This document shows positions 16,639 through 25,403 of a stretch of DNA of 64,000 nt, in pieces. Position 1 is the stretch's first letter; each line of letters begins with the position of its first letter. The stretch spans positions 1,782,001-1,846,000 of the forward strand of contig NZ_CP139304.1 in NCBI RefSeq assembly GCF_034092415.1, written 5' to 3'. The notes under the pieces were generated by a model. That model saw nothing but the letters and a program-made list of their open reading frames with translations. It did no database searches and had not been told where the DNA came from. This stretch comes from Prochlorococcus sp. MIT 1341. Its GTDB lineage: Bacteria; Cyanobacteriota; Cyanobacteriia; PCC-6307; Cyanobiaceae. The translations under genes were made by a program, and so were the position numbers.

Positions 16639-17759
16639 AGAGGGAGTCAGCATTGAACCTCGTTTTGGTAAGCACTCCTGTGGGTTGTCTTGGTAGTGGG
16701 AGAGGCGGTGGGGTCGAACTTACAATTGCTTCTCTTACGAAAGGGCTTTTAGAGCTAGGGCATCAAATCACTTTGGTTGCCCCAAAGGGCTCAGTCCTGC
16801 CTTCAGGCTGCTCAGGGGTTGATTTAAGAGAAGTTGAGGGGGTTGATCAACCTAGTTGGCAACGACGCAAATTTGAGGGACCAGCCTTGATACCTCCTAG
16901 AGGAGTTCTCCCGGGACTTTGGGCTGATGCACTTGATTTAGGGGGTAAAGCAGATGCAGTAATTAATTTTGGGTATGACTGGCTACCGATCTGGCTGACA
17001 AAGAGAGTCGTCCCTCGCTTGTTTCATTTGATAAGTATGGGTGGTGTTTCAGAAATCATGCAAGATTTAATCGGTGAAGTTGCTATATCAGCACCTTCTC
17101 GATTTGCTTTTCACACTCATCGGCAAGCGGCTGATTTTTCATTGATTCAAGAGCCTATTGTTGTTGGAAATGGGTTTGATTTGGGAAGTTATGAATTTCA
17201 ATCGAGTCCTAAAGGTCCATTGGGTTGGGTTGGACGAGTTTCCCCAGAGAAGGGACTTGAAGATGCAGCAGCAGTAGCAGCAGCTTTAGATGATCGATTA
17301 TTGGTATGGGGAGTTATCGATGATCCTGCGTATGCAAAGCGTGTTGAGGAATCTGTCCCAACTGGAACAATAGAGTGGATGGGGTTTTTCCCGACCTCAG
17401 TTTTACAGCTTCAACTAGGTGCTTGTAGAGCTTTAATTAATACTCCTAAGTGGAATGAGGCATATGGCAATGTGATTGTTGAGGCAATGGCGTGTGGTGT
17501 CCCTGTTGTTGCTTATGACAGAGGAGGCCCAGGAGAGTTGATTGTTTCAGGCCTTACAGGTTGGCTGGTTCCGCCTAATGATTTAGATGAATTGATTTCG
17601 GCAACAACGCGAGTGGATCAAATTGATCGAAAAAAGTGTAGAAAGTGGGCTGAAGAGCATGCCTCGCTGGATATTTTTGCAAGTCTTGTTGAGCAGTGGA
17701 TTCGATCAGGCATTACTGCTGAGGCGATAGGTAAGGGCCCTGAAGAATTCTTCTCTTAA
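16635..17759 (+). CDS. Glycosyltransferase, GT4 (GT-B fold)
   Basis: A 374-residue GT-B enzyme. The N-terminal domain has the glycine-rich SGRGGGVELTIASLTKGL. The C-terminal domain carries GWVGRVSPEKGLEDA and the E-x7-E motif in EAYGNVIVEAMACGVPVV, which binds the sugar-nucleotide. It resembles sugar transferases for cell-surface glycans or glycolipids. ATGA overlap with the upstream transporter and the GT39 gene 7 bp downstream suggest one operon. The acceptor is unknown. Confidence 0.85.
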   Translation: MKRESALNLVLVSTPVGCLGSGRGGGVELTIASLTKGLLELGHQITLVAPKGSVLPSGCSGVDLREVEGVDQPSWQRRKFEGPALIPPRGVLPGLWADALDLGGKADAVINFGYDWLPIWLTKRVVPRLFHLISMGGVSEIMQDLIGEVAISAPSRFAFHTHRQAADFSLIQEPIVVGNGFDLGSYEFQSSPKGPLGWVGRVSPEKGLEDAAAVAAALDDRLLVWGVIDDPAYAKRVEESVPTGTIEWMGFFPTSVLQLQLGACRALINTPKWNEAYGNVIVEAMACGVPVVAYDRGGPGELIVSGLTGWLVPPNDLDELISATTRVDQIDRKKCRKWAEEHASLDIFASLVEQWIRSGITAEAIGKGPEEFFS

Positions 17760-17766
17760 TTACTCA

Positions 17767-19590
17767 TTGAAGTTGAAAGTTTCACCACAAAAAAGAAATA
17801 GAACCATATGGCTAATCCTGGCTATTGGGATTGTGCTCTTCCTTTGGCAGTTGGGGTCAACAGGATTGGTTGATGAGACCCCACCTCTTTTTGCTTCGGC
17901 AGCAAGAGCAATGGCAAAAACAGGAGATTGGCTTACTCCAAGAGTTAATGGATTACCTCGTTATGACAAGCCTCCTTTGGTTTATTGGTTTATGGCATTT
18001 TTTTATGGATTGCCTGGGCATATTCATTGGGATCCTTTAGGTACTTGGGCAGCAAGACTTCCATCTGCCTTGTCAACGTTGGCGTTGATGTGTGCACTAG
18101 GCGATACGGTTATGAGGTGGCCTCAACCTGGAGATAAACACCCGAGAAGGACTGGAGTTGTAGTTGCTTTGGCTTTCGGGCTTTCTCCATTGGTTCTTTT
18201 ATGGAGTAGGACAGCAGTTAGTGATCCCCTTCTTTGCTGCACACTTGGCCTCAGTCTCTTGATTCATTGGAGGCGTTATGCATTTAAGACAAGTCATCCT
18301 TGGTGGCTGGCTTGGGCATTTTTGGGGTTAGCAGTTTTAACAAAGGGTCCAGTTGCTGTGATTTTGACTGGGCTAGTACTGCTTGTCTTTGGTTGCTTAC
18401 AAAAAGATCTTGGGAGGCTTTGGAAGATAACTCAGCCTTGCAGAGGACTTTTAGTTACTTTATGCATATCATTGCCTTGGTATTTGGCGGAGTTGATTGT
18501 TGAGGGAGAGCCTTTCTGGAAAAGTTTCTTTGGGTATCACAATTTTCAGAGGTTTACAAGCGTTGTTAATAGCCATCTTCAACCATGGTGGTTTTTTATT
18601 CCTATGATGCTCCTAGCATCTTTGCCTTTTACTCCTTTCTTAATTTATGGTTTGTTTCGTTCTAGTTCTTCCAGGCACTTTGACAAGGTAGAAAATAATT
18701 TAGATCCGCCAAATTCACTAAATAATTTTGCTAAGGCATGGCTTCTATCTATACTATTATTTTTTACTTTTGCCGCAACCAAGTTACCTAGCTATTGGTT
18801 GCCAGCAACTCCCGCTGCTGCCTTGTTGGTTGGCCTTTGCTCCACGTTATCTTTTAAACAATTTAAAGCTATTAGATATGCCTGGACTTTTACTATTTTA
18901 ATTCTTATTCTTCTATCTATAATTCTTCTTGTTTCAGCTGATTGGATACAGTTTATTAGTGATCCTGAGATGCCGAGCTTGGGATCGGAAATTGTAAAAA
19001 GTGGACTCGCTTTAAGAGGAGCATTGATTTTTTCACTTGCAAGTGCATTCGGGATTATTGCGATATTGCGATACGAGTCTATTGGTTTGTTGCCAATTCA
19101 ATTGATGCTGATGATATTTTCTCTTACTACGCTCGTACCTTTGTGGTCATTAGGAGACGATTTGCGTCATTTCCCAGTTCGCAAATCTGCTGAGATTCTA
19201 GTCAAAAAGAATAAATCTTCTGAGCCTTTTGCAATGGTTGGAGTTATGAAACCATCCTTGCATTTTTATACTGGGAAAGTTGTGATATATGAAGGAAGAT
19301 CTCCTCAGGCTCTTGTTAATTTAGAAGATCGTATAAGAAATGAAAGAAGAGATGAATCTCCTCCTAAGATCTCATTTTCTAAGAAAGACATAAAAACTAT
19401 TTTGATGGTAATTGATAAGAAGACTTCGGAGATGAGTTACTGGGTAGGATTAAGGCATGAAGTCCTCGGGGAAATTGGTATATATAGGATATGGCGCGTT
19501 GAATTGGAGAGCTTGAGTGCCAGAGCAAATAAGTTAAAGGCTGCTGGAACAAGTCCTGACTGGATGAATCCTAGACCCGAGAGGTATTGA
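17767..19590 (+). CDS. Membrane glycosyltransferase of the ArnT/PMT (GT39) family
   Basis: A 607-residue protein using a TTG start at 17767 (MKLKVSPQKRN). It has about 12 membrane helices. The first periplasmic loop holds the family acid motif in TGLVDETPPLFASAARAM, and NGLPRYDKPPLVYW follows, as in lipid-A aminoarabinose and mannosyl transferases that use polyprenyl-phosphate sugars. It is the third gene of the EamA-GT4-GT39 set. It probably adds a sugar to a surface lipid or protein; donor and acceptor are unknown. The C-terminal 130 residues form a soluble tail. Confidence 0.82.
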   Translation: MKLKVSPQKRNRTIWLILAIGIVLFLWQLGSTGLVDETPPLFASAARAMAKTGDWLTPRVNGLPRYDKPPLVYWFMAFFYGLPGHIHWDPLGTWAARLPSALSTLALMCALGDTVMRWPQPGDKHPRRTGVVVALAFGLSPLVLLWSRTAVSDPLLCCTLGLSLLIHWRRYAFKTSHPWWLAWAFLGLAVLTKGPVAVILTGLVLLVFGCLQKDLGRLWKITQPCRGLLVTLCISLPWYLAELIVEGEPFWKSFFGYHNFQRFTSVVNSHLQPWWFFIPMMLLASLPFTPFLIYGLFRSSSSRHFDKVENNLDPPNSLNNFAKAWLLSILLFFTFAATKLPSYWLPATPAAALLVGLCSTLSFKQFKAIRYAWTFTILILILLSIILLVSADWIQFISDPEMPSLGSEIVKSGLALRGALIFSLASAFGIIAILRYESIGLLPIQLMLMIFSLTTLVPLWSLGDDLRHFPVRKSAEILVKKNKSSEPFAMVGVMKPSLHFYTGKVVIYEGRSPQALVNLEDRIRNERRDESPPKISFSKKDIKTILMVIDKKTSEMSYWVGLRHEVLGEIGIYRIWRVELESLSARANKLKAAGTSPDWMNPRPERY

Positions 19591-19636
19591 AAAATATGAC
19601 TTCATTTCTTGAATTACTTGGGTTAATCTTATGGAA

Positions 19637-20110
19637 TTAATTATTTTTTTCCTTGAGCTCCTTTTGTTTACAAAAACAACACTTTCCCCATATCTCTAAT
19701 TCTCCAGCTGAAGAAGGATTGCCACATAAATTACATTTTGCTATTCCATGTACATCAATTCTGCTGGGGTGGCGAGCCCAGACCTTTAATTCACTATCTG
19801 TAGTTTTGTACTCTCTTGGGTGATGTTGCTGAATTTTTAGGACTCTAACTTTGTGCCCAGCGGCTTTAAGAGCCGCTAGTAGTTGGGGACGGTTGTATAG
19901 AAGTGCTTGACGCCATTGGGGATGGCTAGCCCCAATTATTAGTACTCCGCGTTGGAGGCTGACAGGAGAGCAATTGCTCGAAAGTTGCGGTCCTGCAATA
20001 ACTTTCCAGTCATTTAAAAGCCCTGCCAAACTACCTTTTTTTTGCCAAGTTTTTTGAAGACCTTCCAGGCAAGATCCAAGTGCTGAAGCTGGTTCTTGGT
20101 TTGCTCTCAT
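19637..20110 (-). CDS. DciA-like DUF721 protein with a zinc-ribbon-like tail
   Basis: A 157-residue protein. Residues about 10-95 match the DUF721/DciA pattern (LNDWKVIAGPQLSSNCSPVSL, then HPQWRQALLYNRPQLLAAL). DciA loads the replicative helicase DnaB in bacteria lacking DnaC. The C-terminal part adds two Cys pairs, CNLC at 126-129 and CCFC at 144-147, which look like a zinc ribbon. It diverges from vipp1 with a 108-bp gap. Helicase loading is inferred from the family. Confidence 0.8.
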   Translation of the reverse strand: MRANQEPASALGSCLEGLQKTWQKKGSLAGLLNDWKVIAGPQLSSNCSPVSLQRGVLIIGASHPQWRQALLYNRPQLLAALKAAGHKVRVLKIQQHHPREYKTTDSELKVWARHPSRIDVHGIAKCNLCGNPSSAGELEIWGKCCFCKQKELKEKNN

Positions 20111-20218
20111 TCGTTGCGGATGATTGGCCTTTGGATTTGCGACCTAATTCATTTTCACAATCTAGGTGGAGGATCTCTGAAGTGTCGCTAGTCTCCTTAA
20201 GGCTTTATATATGCCTCA

Positions 20219-21019
20219 ATGGGCTTCTTTGACAGGTTTAGTCGTTTAATTCGTGCCAATCTCAATGACTTAGTGAGTAAGGCTGAGGATCCTGTAAAGA
20301 TCCTTGATCAGTCTGTAGCAGACATGCAGACTGATTTAGTAAAGCTAAGGCAGGCAGTTGCCATGGCCATCTCAAGCCAAAAAAGATTGCTTAGCCAGGC
20401 CCAGCATGCTGAGAATCAAGTTAAAACTTGGTATGAACGAGCAGAACTTGCAATCCAAAAGGATTCAGAGGATTTAGCAAAAGAAGCCTTGACTCGTCGT
20501 AAGACTTTTCAAGAAACAGCGACTTCTTTGAGGAATCAACTAAAGGCACAAGAAGGACAGGTTGATTTGCTGAAGAGAAGTTTGGTTGCCTTAGAAGGCA
20601 AGATCGCTGAGGCAAAAACCAAAAAGGATATGTTAAAGGCCAGAGCCCAAGCGGCTAAGGCTCAGCAACAGCTCCAAAGTGCTGTCGGTACTTTGGGTAC
20701 TGGTTCTGCTATGGAGGCCTTTGAGCGAATGGAAGATAAGGTTCAAGCATTGGAAGCCACCAGTCAGGCATCAGCAGAGTTGGCAGGAGCTGATTTAGAG
20801 AGCCAATTTGCAGCTCTTGAGGGGGGTGATGATTTAGATGATGAGTTAAATACTCTTCGGAGAAAGCTAAAGAGTGGCGCTGAAGCGGTTGCCTTGCCTG
20901 CAGTTGATACAAATGAGGAAGATAAGGATTCTTTGATCTCTTCGGAAGAAATTGAGCAGGTAAAAGTTACGGAGGTAGATGCTGAACTAGAAGAATTAAA
21001 GAAATCAATTGAAAATTAG
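20219..21019 (+). CDS. vipp1: Vipp1/IM30 (PspA family)
   Basis: A membrane-remodelling protein that forms ESCRT-III-like rings and supports thylakoid upkeep. The N-terminal helix GFFDRFSRLIRANLNDLV is the amphipathic membrane anchor. Long coiled helices follow to about residue 215, including DPVKILDQSVADMQTDLVKL. A roughly 50-residue acidic tail ends in DAELEELKKSIEN. The extra C-terminal part beyond the PspA core marks Vipp1 rather than PspA. Length 266 is normal. The aminotransferase starts 22 bp downstream. Confidence 0.93.
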   Translation: MGFFDRFSRLIRANLNDLVSKAEDPVKILDQSVADMQTDLVKLRQAVAMAISSQKRLLSQAQHAENQVKTWYERAELAIQKDSEDLAKEALTRRKTFQETATSLRNQLKAQEGQVDLLKRSLVALEGKIAEAKTKKDMLKARAQAAKAQQQLQSAVGTLGTGSAMEAFERMEDKVQALEATSQASAELAGADLESQFAALEGGDDLDDELNTLRRKLKSGAEAVALPAVDTNEEDKDSLISSEEIEQVKVTEVDAELEELKKSIEN

Positions 21020-21041
21020 CTTTGATTATCCTTTTACTTAG

Positions 21042-22238
21042 ATGAATACTTCCAGGCGTCTTAGCAAACTTGGGAGAGGAGTATTTGCAAGAAATGATCA
21101 ACGTAAAAATATTTATCGTAATGCGAAGACCAAATTAGGTATGCCTAATTTGGTTGACCTTTCACTTGGATCAACAGATTTGTTGCCCCCTTCAAGTGTT
21201 TTAGACGAGATTGCTCGAAATTTAGAAAACCCTGATAGTTCTGCATATTGCTTACATGCAGATACAAGGCCTTTTAGGGAAGCTGTCACTTCTTGGGTTG
21301 CGCGTCGTTTTGATGTTGAAGTTGATCCAGATAAGGAGGTTTTACTTTTATTGGGGTCTCAAGATGGCACCGCACATTTACCACTCGCGACAATGAACTC
21401 AGGGGACATGGGATTGATTATGGACCCCTCCTACCCGTCTCATCGAGGAGGCCTTTTGCTTGCCGATGCCAAAATCCAATACTTAAAGCTAAATCCAGAA
21501 AACAATTGGAAACCAGAATTTAATTCCTTGAGAAAAAGTGATTTAGAGCGTATGAAAATGATGGTTTTAGGCTTTCCTCATAATCCAACAGCTTGTGTCG
21601 GAGAACAGATTTGGTTGGATGAAGCATTGGCCTTAGGAGTTAGGCATGACTTCATAGTCGCGCATGACAATCCTTATGTGGATCTTGCGCTGGAAGGAGA
21701 GGCTCCTGCTCTGCTGAGATCTGATGGATGGCGAAAAAGAGGGATAGAGTTTTTTTCGTTTTCTAAGGCTTGGTGTATGGGTGGCTTCCGGATAGCTTTT
21801 GCAGTCGGGGCTGAGCCTTTGATCACGGCACTTAGAGATTTAAAAGGGGTCGTTGATTTCAACCATTCATTAGCGGTCCAACGGGGAGCAATAGTGGCAT
21901 TGACGCATGCTGCTAATTGGCCTAGTCAGATGATTGAGGTTTACAGGGAACGAAGAGATAGGACAATGCTTGCATTAAAAAAATTGGGTTGGGATCTGCC
22001 CTCCCCTTCAATGGCAATTTATTTGTGGCTTCCAGTTCCATTATGGGCACGAGATCGAGGGGTTAAGGATGAAGATTTGGCTGCTGGGCTTCTAGAGAGG
22101 ACAGGGGTTGCTCTTACCCCAGGCTCTGGATTTGGTGAAGGGGGGTTGGGTTGGCTACGACTAGCACTTGTTAGACCCGTAGATGAATTGGAGGAAGCAG
22201 TCGGTCGAATGAAACTATGGTGGCAAAGTGAGAGTTGA
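21042..22238 (+). CDS. PLP-dependent aminotransferase, class I/II
   Basis: A fold-type I aminotransferase. The PLP-binding lysine is Lys242 in SFSKAWCMGGFR; PHNPTAC at 179-185 and DNPYVD at 209-214 complete the cofactor site. Length 398 is typical. It resembles the branch annotated as succinyldiaminopimelate or LL-diaminopimelate aminotransferase, but the substrate cannot be fixed by eye. birA starts inside its last codons (GTG at 22228, 11-bp overlap), so the two are coupled. Confidence 0.83.
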   Translation: MNTSRRLSKLGRGVFARNDQRKNIYRNAKTKLGMPNLVDLSLGSTDLLPPSSVLDEIARNLENPDSSAYCLHADTRPFREAVTSWVARRFDVEVDPDKEVLLLLGSQDGTAHLPLATMNSGDMGLIMDPSYPSHRGGLLLADAKIQYLKLNPENNWKPEFNSLRKSDLERMKMMVLGFPHNPTACVGEQIWLDEALALGVRHDFIVAHDNPYVDLALEGEAPALLRSDGWRKRGIEFFSFSKAWCMGGFRIAFAVGAEPLITALRDLKGVVDFNHSLAVQRGAIVALTHAANWPSQMIEVYRERRDRTMLALKKLGWDLPSPSMAIYLWLPVPLWARDRGVKDEDLAAGLLERTGVALTPGSGFGEGGLGWLRLALVRPVDELEEAVGRMKLWWQSES

Positions 22239-22986
22239 ATCTGTTGGTCGAGCTGCTGCAGTAAGTCGCTTATTGAAGAAGAGTTCTCCTTCAAATTTCT
22301 TGTGGGATTTGCGTTGTAAATCAGTGTGTTCAAGTACTGAGTTGGTTCTTTCTAGATGGCTGAAAGAAAAGCCATATTTAGAAAATTCTAGATTTCCTCG
22401 TGCAGTTTTAGCATTGCAGCAGCGTCATGGGAAAGGCCAGTATGGACGTGAATGGCAATCATCCCGGGGAGGTGTATGGATCAGTGCTGCTTTCCCTTGG
22501 TTTTATGAGAAAAAATATGCTGGAATACTAGGCTTGGCAGTGGCTTTTGCATTAGTTGAAAGGATTGAAAAATATGATTTACCGGTCAAGATTAAGTGGC
22601 CAAATGATTTAGTTGTTGGAGAAAAGAAGCTTGCCGGAATTCTACCAGGCTTGATATACCGTGGTAATGATGTGCGATTTGCCCGGATAGGTTTAGGCTT
22701 AAATGTTTATAATAATGTTCCTTTCGAAGGAGTAGCACTTAGGCGTTTAATTGGTCCAGGTAAGAGTCGATTGAATCCATGGATCGTGGAAACCCTATTT
22801 GCTTTTGAAAGAGCAATGTCTTTTTCTCATCAGATCGATTGGTTGTGTGATCAAATTGCACAAAGACTTTGGGCAAAAGAGTTTTTAGATAGGGCCTCGG
22901 GAGAGGCTTGGCGTATTAATGGCATTTCAAGTGATGGGGGGTTAAAAGTATTGAATTCTTTAGGTGAAATAGTATTGAGGCGTTGA
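22228..22986 (+). CDS. birA: Biotin-[acetyl-CoA carboxylase] ligase
   Basis: It joins biotin to the biotin carboxyl carrier protein of acetyl-CoA carboxylase. Catalytic motifs: RHGKGQYGREW (ATP/biotin loop, about residues 69-79), GGVWISAAFPW, and KIKWPNDLVVGEKKLAGIL. The GTG start at 22228 gives MRVESVGRAA. There is no N-terminal winged helix, so this is a class I ligase without repressor function. Length 252. Part of the unit with the aminotransferase. Confidence 0.92.
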   Translation: MRVESVGRAAAVSRLLKKSSPSNFLWDLRCKSVCSSTELVLSRWLKEKPYLENSRFPRAVLALQQRHGKGQYGREWQSSRGGVWISAAFPWFYEKKYAGILGLAVAFALVERIEKYDLPVKIKWPNDLVVGEKKLAGILPGLIYRGNDVRFARIGLGLNVYNNVPFEGVALRRLIGPGKSRLNPWIVETLFAFERAMSFSHQIDWLCDQIAQRLWAKEFLDRASGEAWRINGISSDGGLKVLNSLGEIVLRR

Positions 22987-23014
22987 GAAAAAATGCAACT
23001 AATAGGAAGTTTAA

Positions 23015-23731
23015 CTAGCTAATTATTTTTCCATCTTTAAAACGAACAATTCTCTTTGCCCTTGAAGCAACTTCATCTTCGTGGGTTACAAGAACTAAAG
23101 TTATTCCTTGAGAATGAAGCTCTTCAAAAAGATTGAGGACATCCTCTGTAGTCTTTGAATCTAATGCCCCGGTTGGTTCGTCTGCCAGTAGTAATGAAGG
23201 CTGATTGATAATTGCTCTGGCGATGGCAACGCGTTGTTGCTGACCACCGGATAGCTGATTAGGTCTATTGTCCATCCTTTCTGAAAGACCTACCTTTAAC
23301 AGTGCTTCTTGTGCCCGCTTTTGTCTCCTTTGTACAGGGACTCCGGCATAAGTCATTGGCAAGATTACGTTTTCAAGAGCAGTTAGTTGTGGGAGAAGGT
23401 GGAATTGTTGAAAAACAAAACCAAGTTTTTGATTACGTATATCTGCTAGGGAGTCGTCATCAAGATCTTCGATGGAGATTCCATTTAGTTGGTAATTGCC
23501 AGTTGTTGGCCGATCTAGACAACCTAGAATATTCATCGCAGTACTTTTGCCTGATCCGCTTGCTCCCATTACGGCAAGAAAGTCTCCATGATTAACGGTT
23601 AGATTTAAACGGTCTAATGCTTTAACTTCTGCATTCCCATCCCCATAGATCTTGCTTACCTCCAATAAGGAGGCTACTGGATTGGTACTTTCTTTCTCTT
23701 TAGCCAAGGAATTGTTGATTAGTGAGAGCAA
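23015..23731 (-). CDS. ABC transporter ATP-binding protein, LolD/MacB/DevA type
   Basis: An ABC ATPase of about 238 residues: Walker [10 protein letters not shown] (about 55-63), Q-loop [13 protein letters not shown], signature [15 protein letters not shown] and Walker [14 protein letters not shown]. The sequence belongs to the LolD/MacB/DevA branch that powers lipoprotein or glycolipid export. The ATG at 23731 overlaps ndhB by 32 bp; a TTG at 23707 giving an 8-bp overlap is also likely. No matching permease is adjacent, so its partner is elsewhere. Confidence 0.88.
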   Translation of the reverse strand: MLSLINNSLAKEKESTNPVASLLEVSKIYGDGNAEVKALDRLNLTVNHGDFLAVMGASGSGKSTAMNILGCLDRPTTGNYQLNGISIEDLDDDSLADIRNQKLGFVFQQFHLLPQLTALENVILPMTYAGVPVQRRQKRAQEALLKVGLSERMDNRPNQLSGGQQQRVAIARAIINQPSLLLADEPTGALDSKTTEDVLNLFEELHSQGITLVLVTHEDEVASRAKRIVRFKDGKIIS

Positions 23732-25271
23732 TTGAGTCTTGCAAGAGAGGTGTTCCTGCTACGGCATTATTGGCCCATTGAAAAATTGGGTTGGAAAACA
23801 CTCCACCTATTGCAGTAACAAGAACACAACTAATTAAGGCAAACCTTAGGGCAGGGATGCCAAGCATTTGCAAGTTGATTGTTGGGTAGAATTTAACTAT
23901 TTCAGAGGCTTCCTGTGGTTCTTTTACTACCATCATCTTGATTACAGATATGTAGTAGTAAATGGAGATAACTGATGTAACTAAACCTACTACAACAAGT
24001 AAGTATTGATGACTGGCCCAACCTGCAAAGAAAAGATAGATTTTGCCAAAGAAGCCAATCATTGGAGGGATCCCCCCTAGAGACAATAAACACAAACTAA
24101 GCCCAAGAGTTATTAGTGGATCTTTCTGATAAAGACCTGCATAGTCAGCAATTCTGTCACTACCTGTCTTAATAGAGAAAAGTATTATGCATGCAAATGC
24201 ACCAAGGTTCATAAATAAGTAAGCGGCCATATATAACACCATTGCTGCAAAACCATCTTCAGTCCCACATACCAGTCCAATCATTACGAAGCCTGCTTGC
24301 CCGATAGAGCTGTAAGCAAGCATTCTTTTCATGGATGTTTGAGCTAGAGCAACAACATTTCCTAATGTCATGCTTAGAACAGCAAGGACAGTGAACAGAA
24401 GTTTCCATTGCTCGTCAAATGCACTAAAACAGCCGATCAATAATCGGAGGGCTAGTGCAAACCCTGCAGCTTTAGAACCTACCGACAGGAACGCCACGAC
24501 GGGAGTAGGAGAGCCTTCGTATACGTCAGGGGTCCATTGGTGAAAGGGGACTGCTGCAATTTTGAATGCAACGGTGGCAAGGACGAAAACTAGGGCAATT
24601 GCTGAGAGAGGTGTGGGGCTTGTTAGAAGAGCTAGTCCAATCCCCTGGATGCTTGTGGTCCCACTTATTCCATAGAGAAGTGAGGCCCCGTAAAGGAAAA
24701 CTGCAGCTGCAGCTGAGCCCACAAGTAAGTATTTCAGGGCGGCTTCAGAGCTGCGAGCGTCTCTTTTCATGTACCCCGAAAGAAGATAACTCGCAACGGA
24801 GAGTGTTTCTAGAGACACAAAAACGCTGACGAGATCTGTTGAACCACATAGCAACATCGCTCCAAGGGTTGCTGCGAGGAGGATGGCTGCATATTCACCC
24901 ACAGGGCTTCCGCTTTGCTCTGCATATCTCCAACTAATTAGAAGCGAAATTAGTGTTGATAGAGCAACTATTCCCCGAAAGGATATTGCGAGCTTATCGG
25001 CAACGAAGGCTCCTAAAAAAGATGGTTCAAGAGGTATATCCCATTGCCGAACGAGAAGAAGAAGAGCAATTGTCAGGCTTACGTAACAAATGGGCGGGGC
25101 CCAACGTGCGGCAGCTTTCTCTCCTGCAAGGTCCACTATTAGCGTTCCCAGCAAGGCTATGAGAACAACTCCCTCAGGAGCCACTGCGCCAGCATTGAGG
25201 CCAAGATTGAGCAGGTCTGCCGGCGCTGGAAGGGCCTGGGTGGAAAGAAGTAATGCACCCATTTCGGGCAT
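23700..25271 (-). CDS. ndhB: NAD(P)H-quinone oxidoreductase subunit 2 (NdhB)
   Basis: A proton-pumping membrane subunit of NDH-1, the ferredoxin-driven complex I of thylakoids, working in cyclic electron flow and respiration. The 523-residue, 14-helix protein carries the antiporter-like core: [20 protein letters not shown], then [31 protein letters not shown] and [12 protein letters not shown]. The start gives [10 protein letters not shown]. The gene diverges from topA. The LolD-type ATPase follows with overlapping ends. Confidence 0.97.
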   Translation of the reverse strand: MPEMGALLLSTQALPAPADLLNLGLNAGAVAPEGVVLIALLGTLIVDLAGEKAAARWAPPICYVSLTIALLLLVRQWDIPLEPSFLGAFVADKLAISFRGIVALSTLISLLISWRYAEQSGSPVGEYAAILLAATLGAMLLCGSTDLVSVFVSLETLSVASYLLSGYMKRDARSSEAALKYLLVGSAAAAVFLYGASLLYGISGTTSIQGIGLALLTSPTPLSAIALVFVLATVAFKIAAVPFHQWTPDVYEGSPTPVVAFLSVGSKAAGFALALRLLIGCFSAFDEQWKLLFTVLAVLSMTLGNVVALAQTSMKRMLAYSSIGQAGFVMIGLVCGTEDGFAAMVLYMAAYLFMNLGAFACIILFSIKTGSDRIADYAGLYQKDPLITLGLSLCLLSLGGIPPMIGFFGKIYLFFAGWASHQYLLVVVGLVTSVISIYYYISVIKMMVVKEPQEASEIVKFYPTINLQMLGIPALRFALISCVLVTAIGGVFSNPIFQWANNAVAGTPLLQDSIALTNQQFLG

Positions 25272-25403
25272 GTCGAGCGCAGTATTGGATAATTAACTTC
25301 AACTTTAGCGGTGCAAGAAAATCAAACCTTTCGTAACGGCTTTATTTACGGAGTTTGACTTCTGGTGCGATAAAGATTGAGAAGGTTACCTTTTTTAAGT
25401 GTG

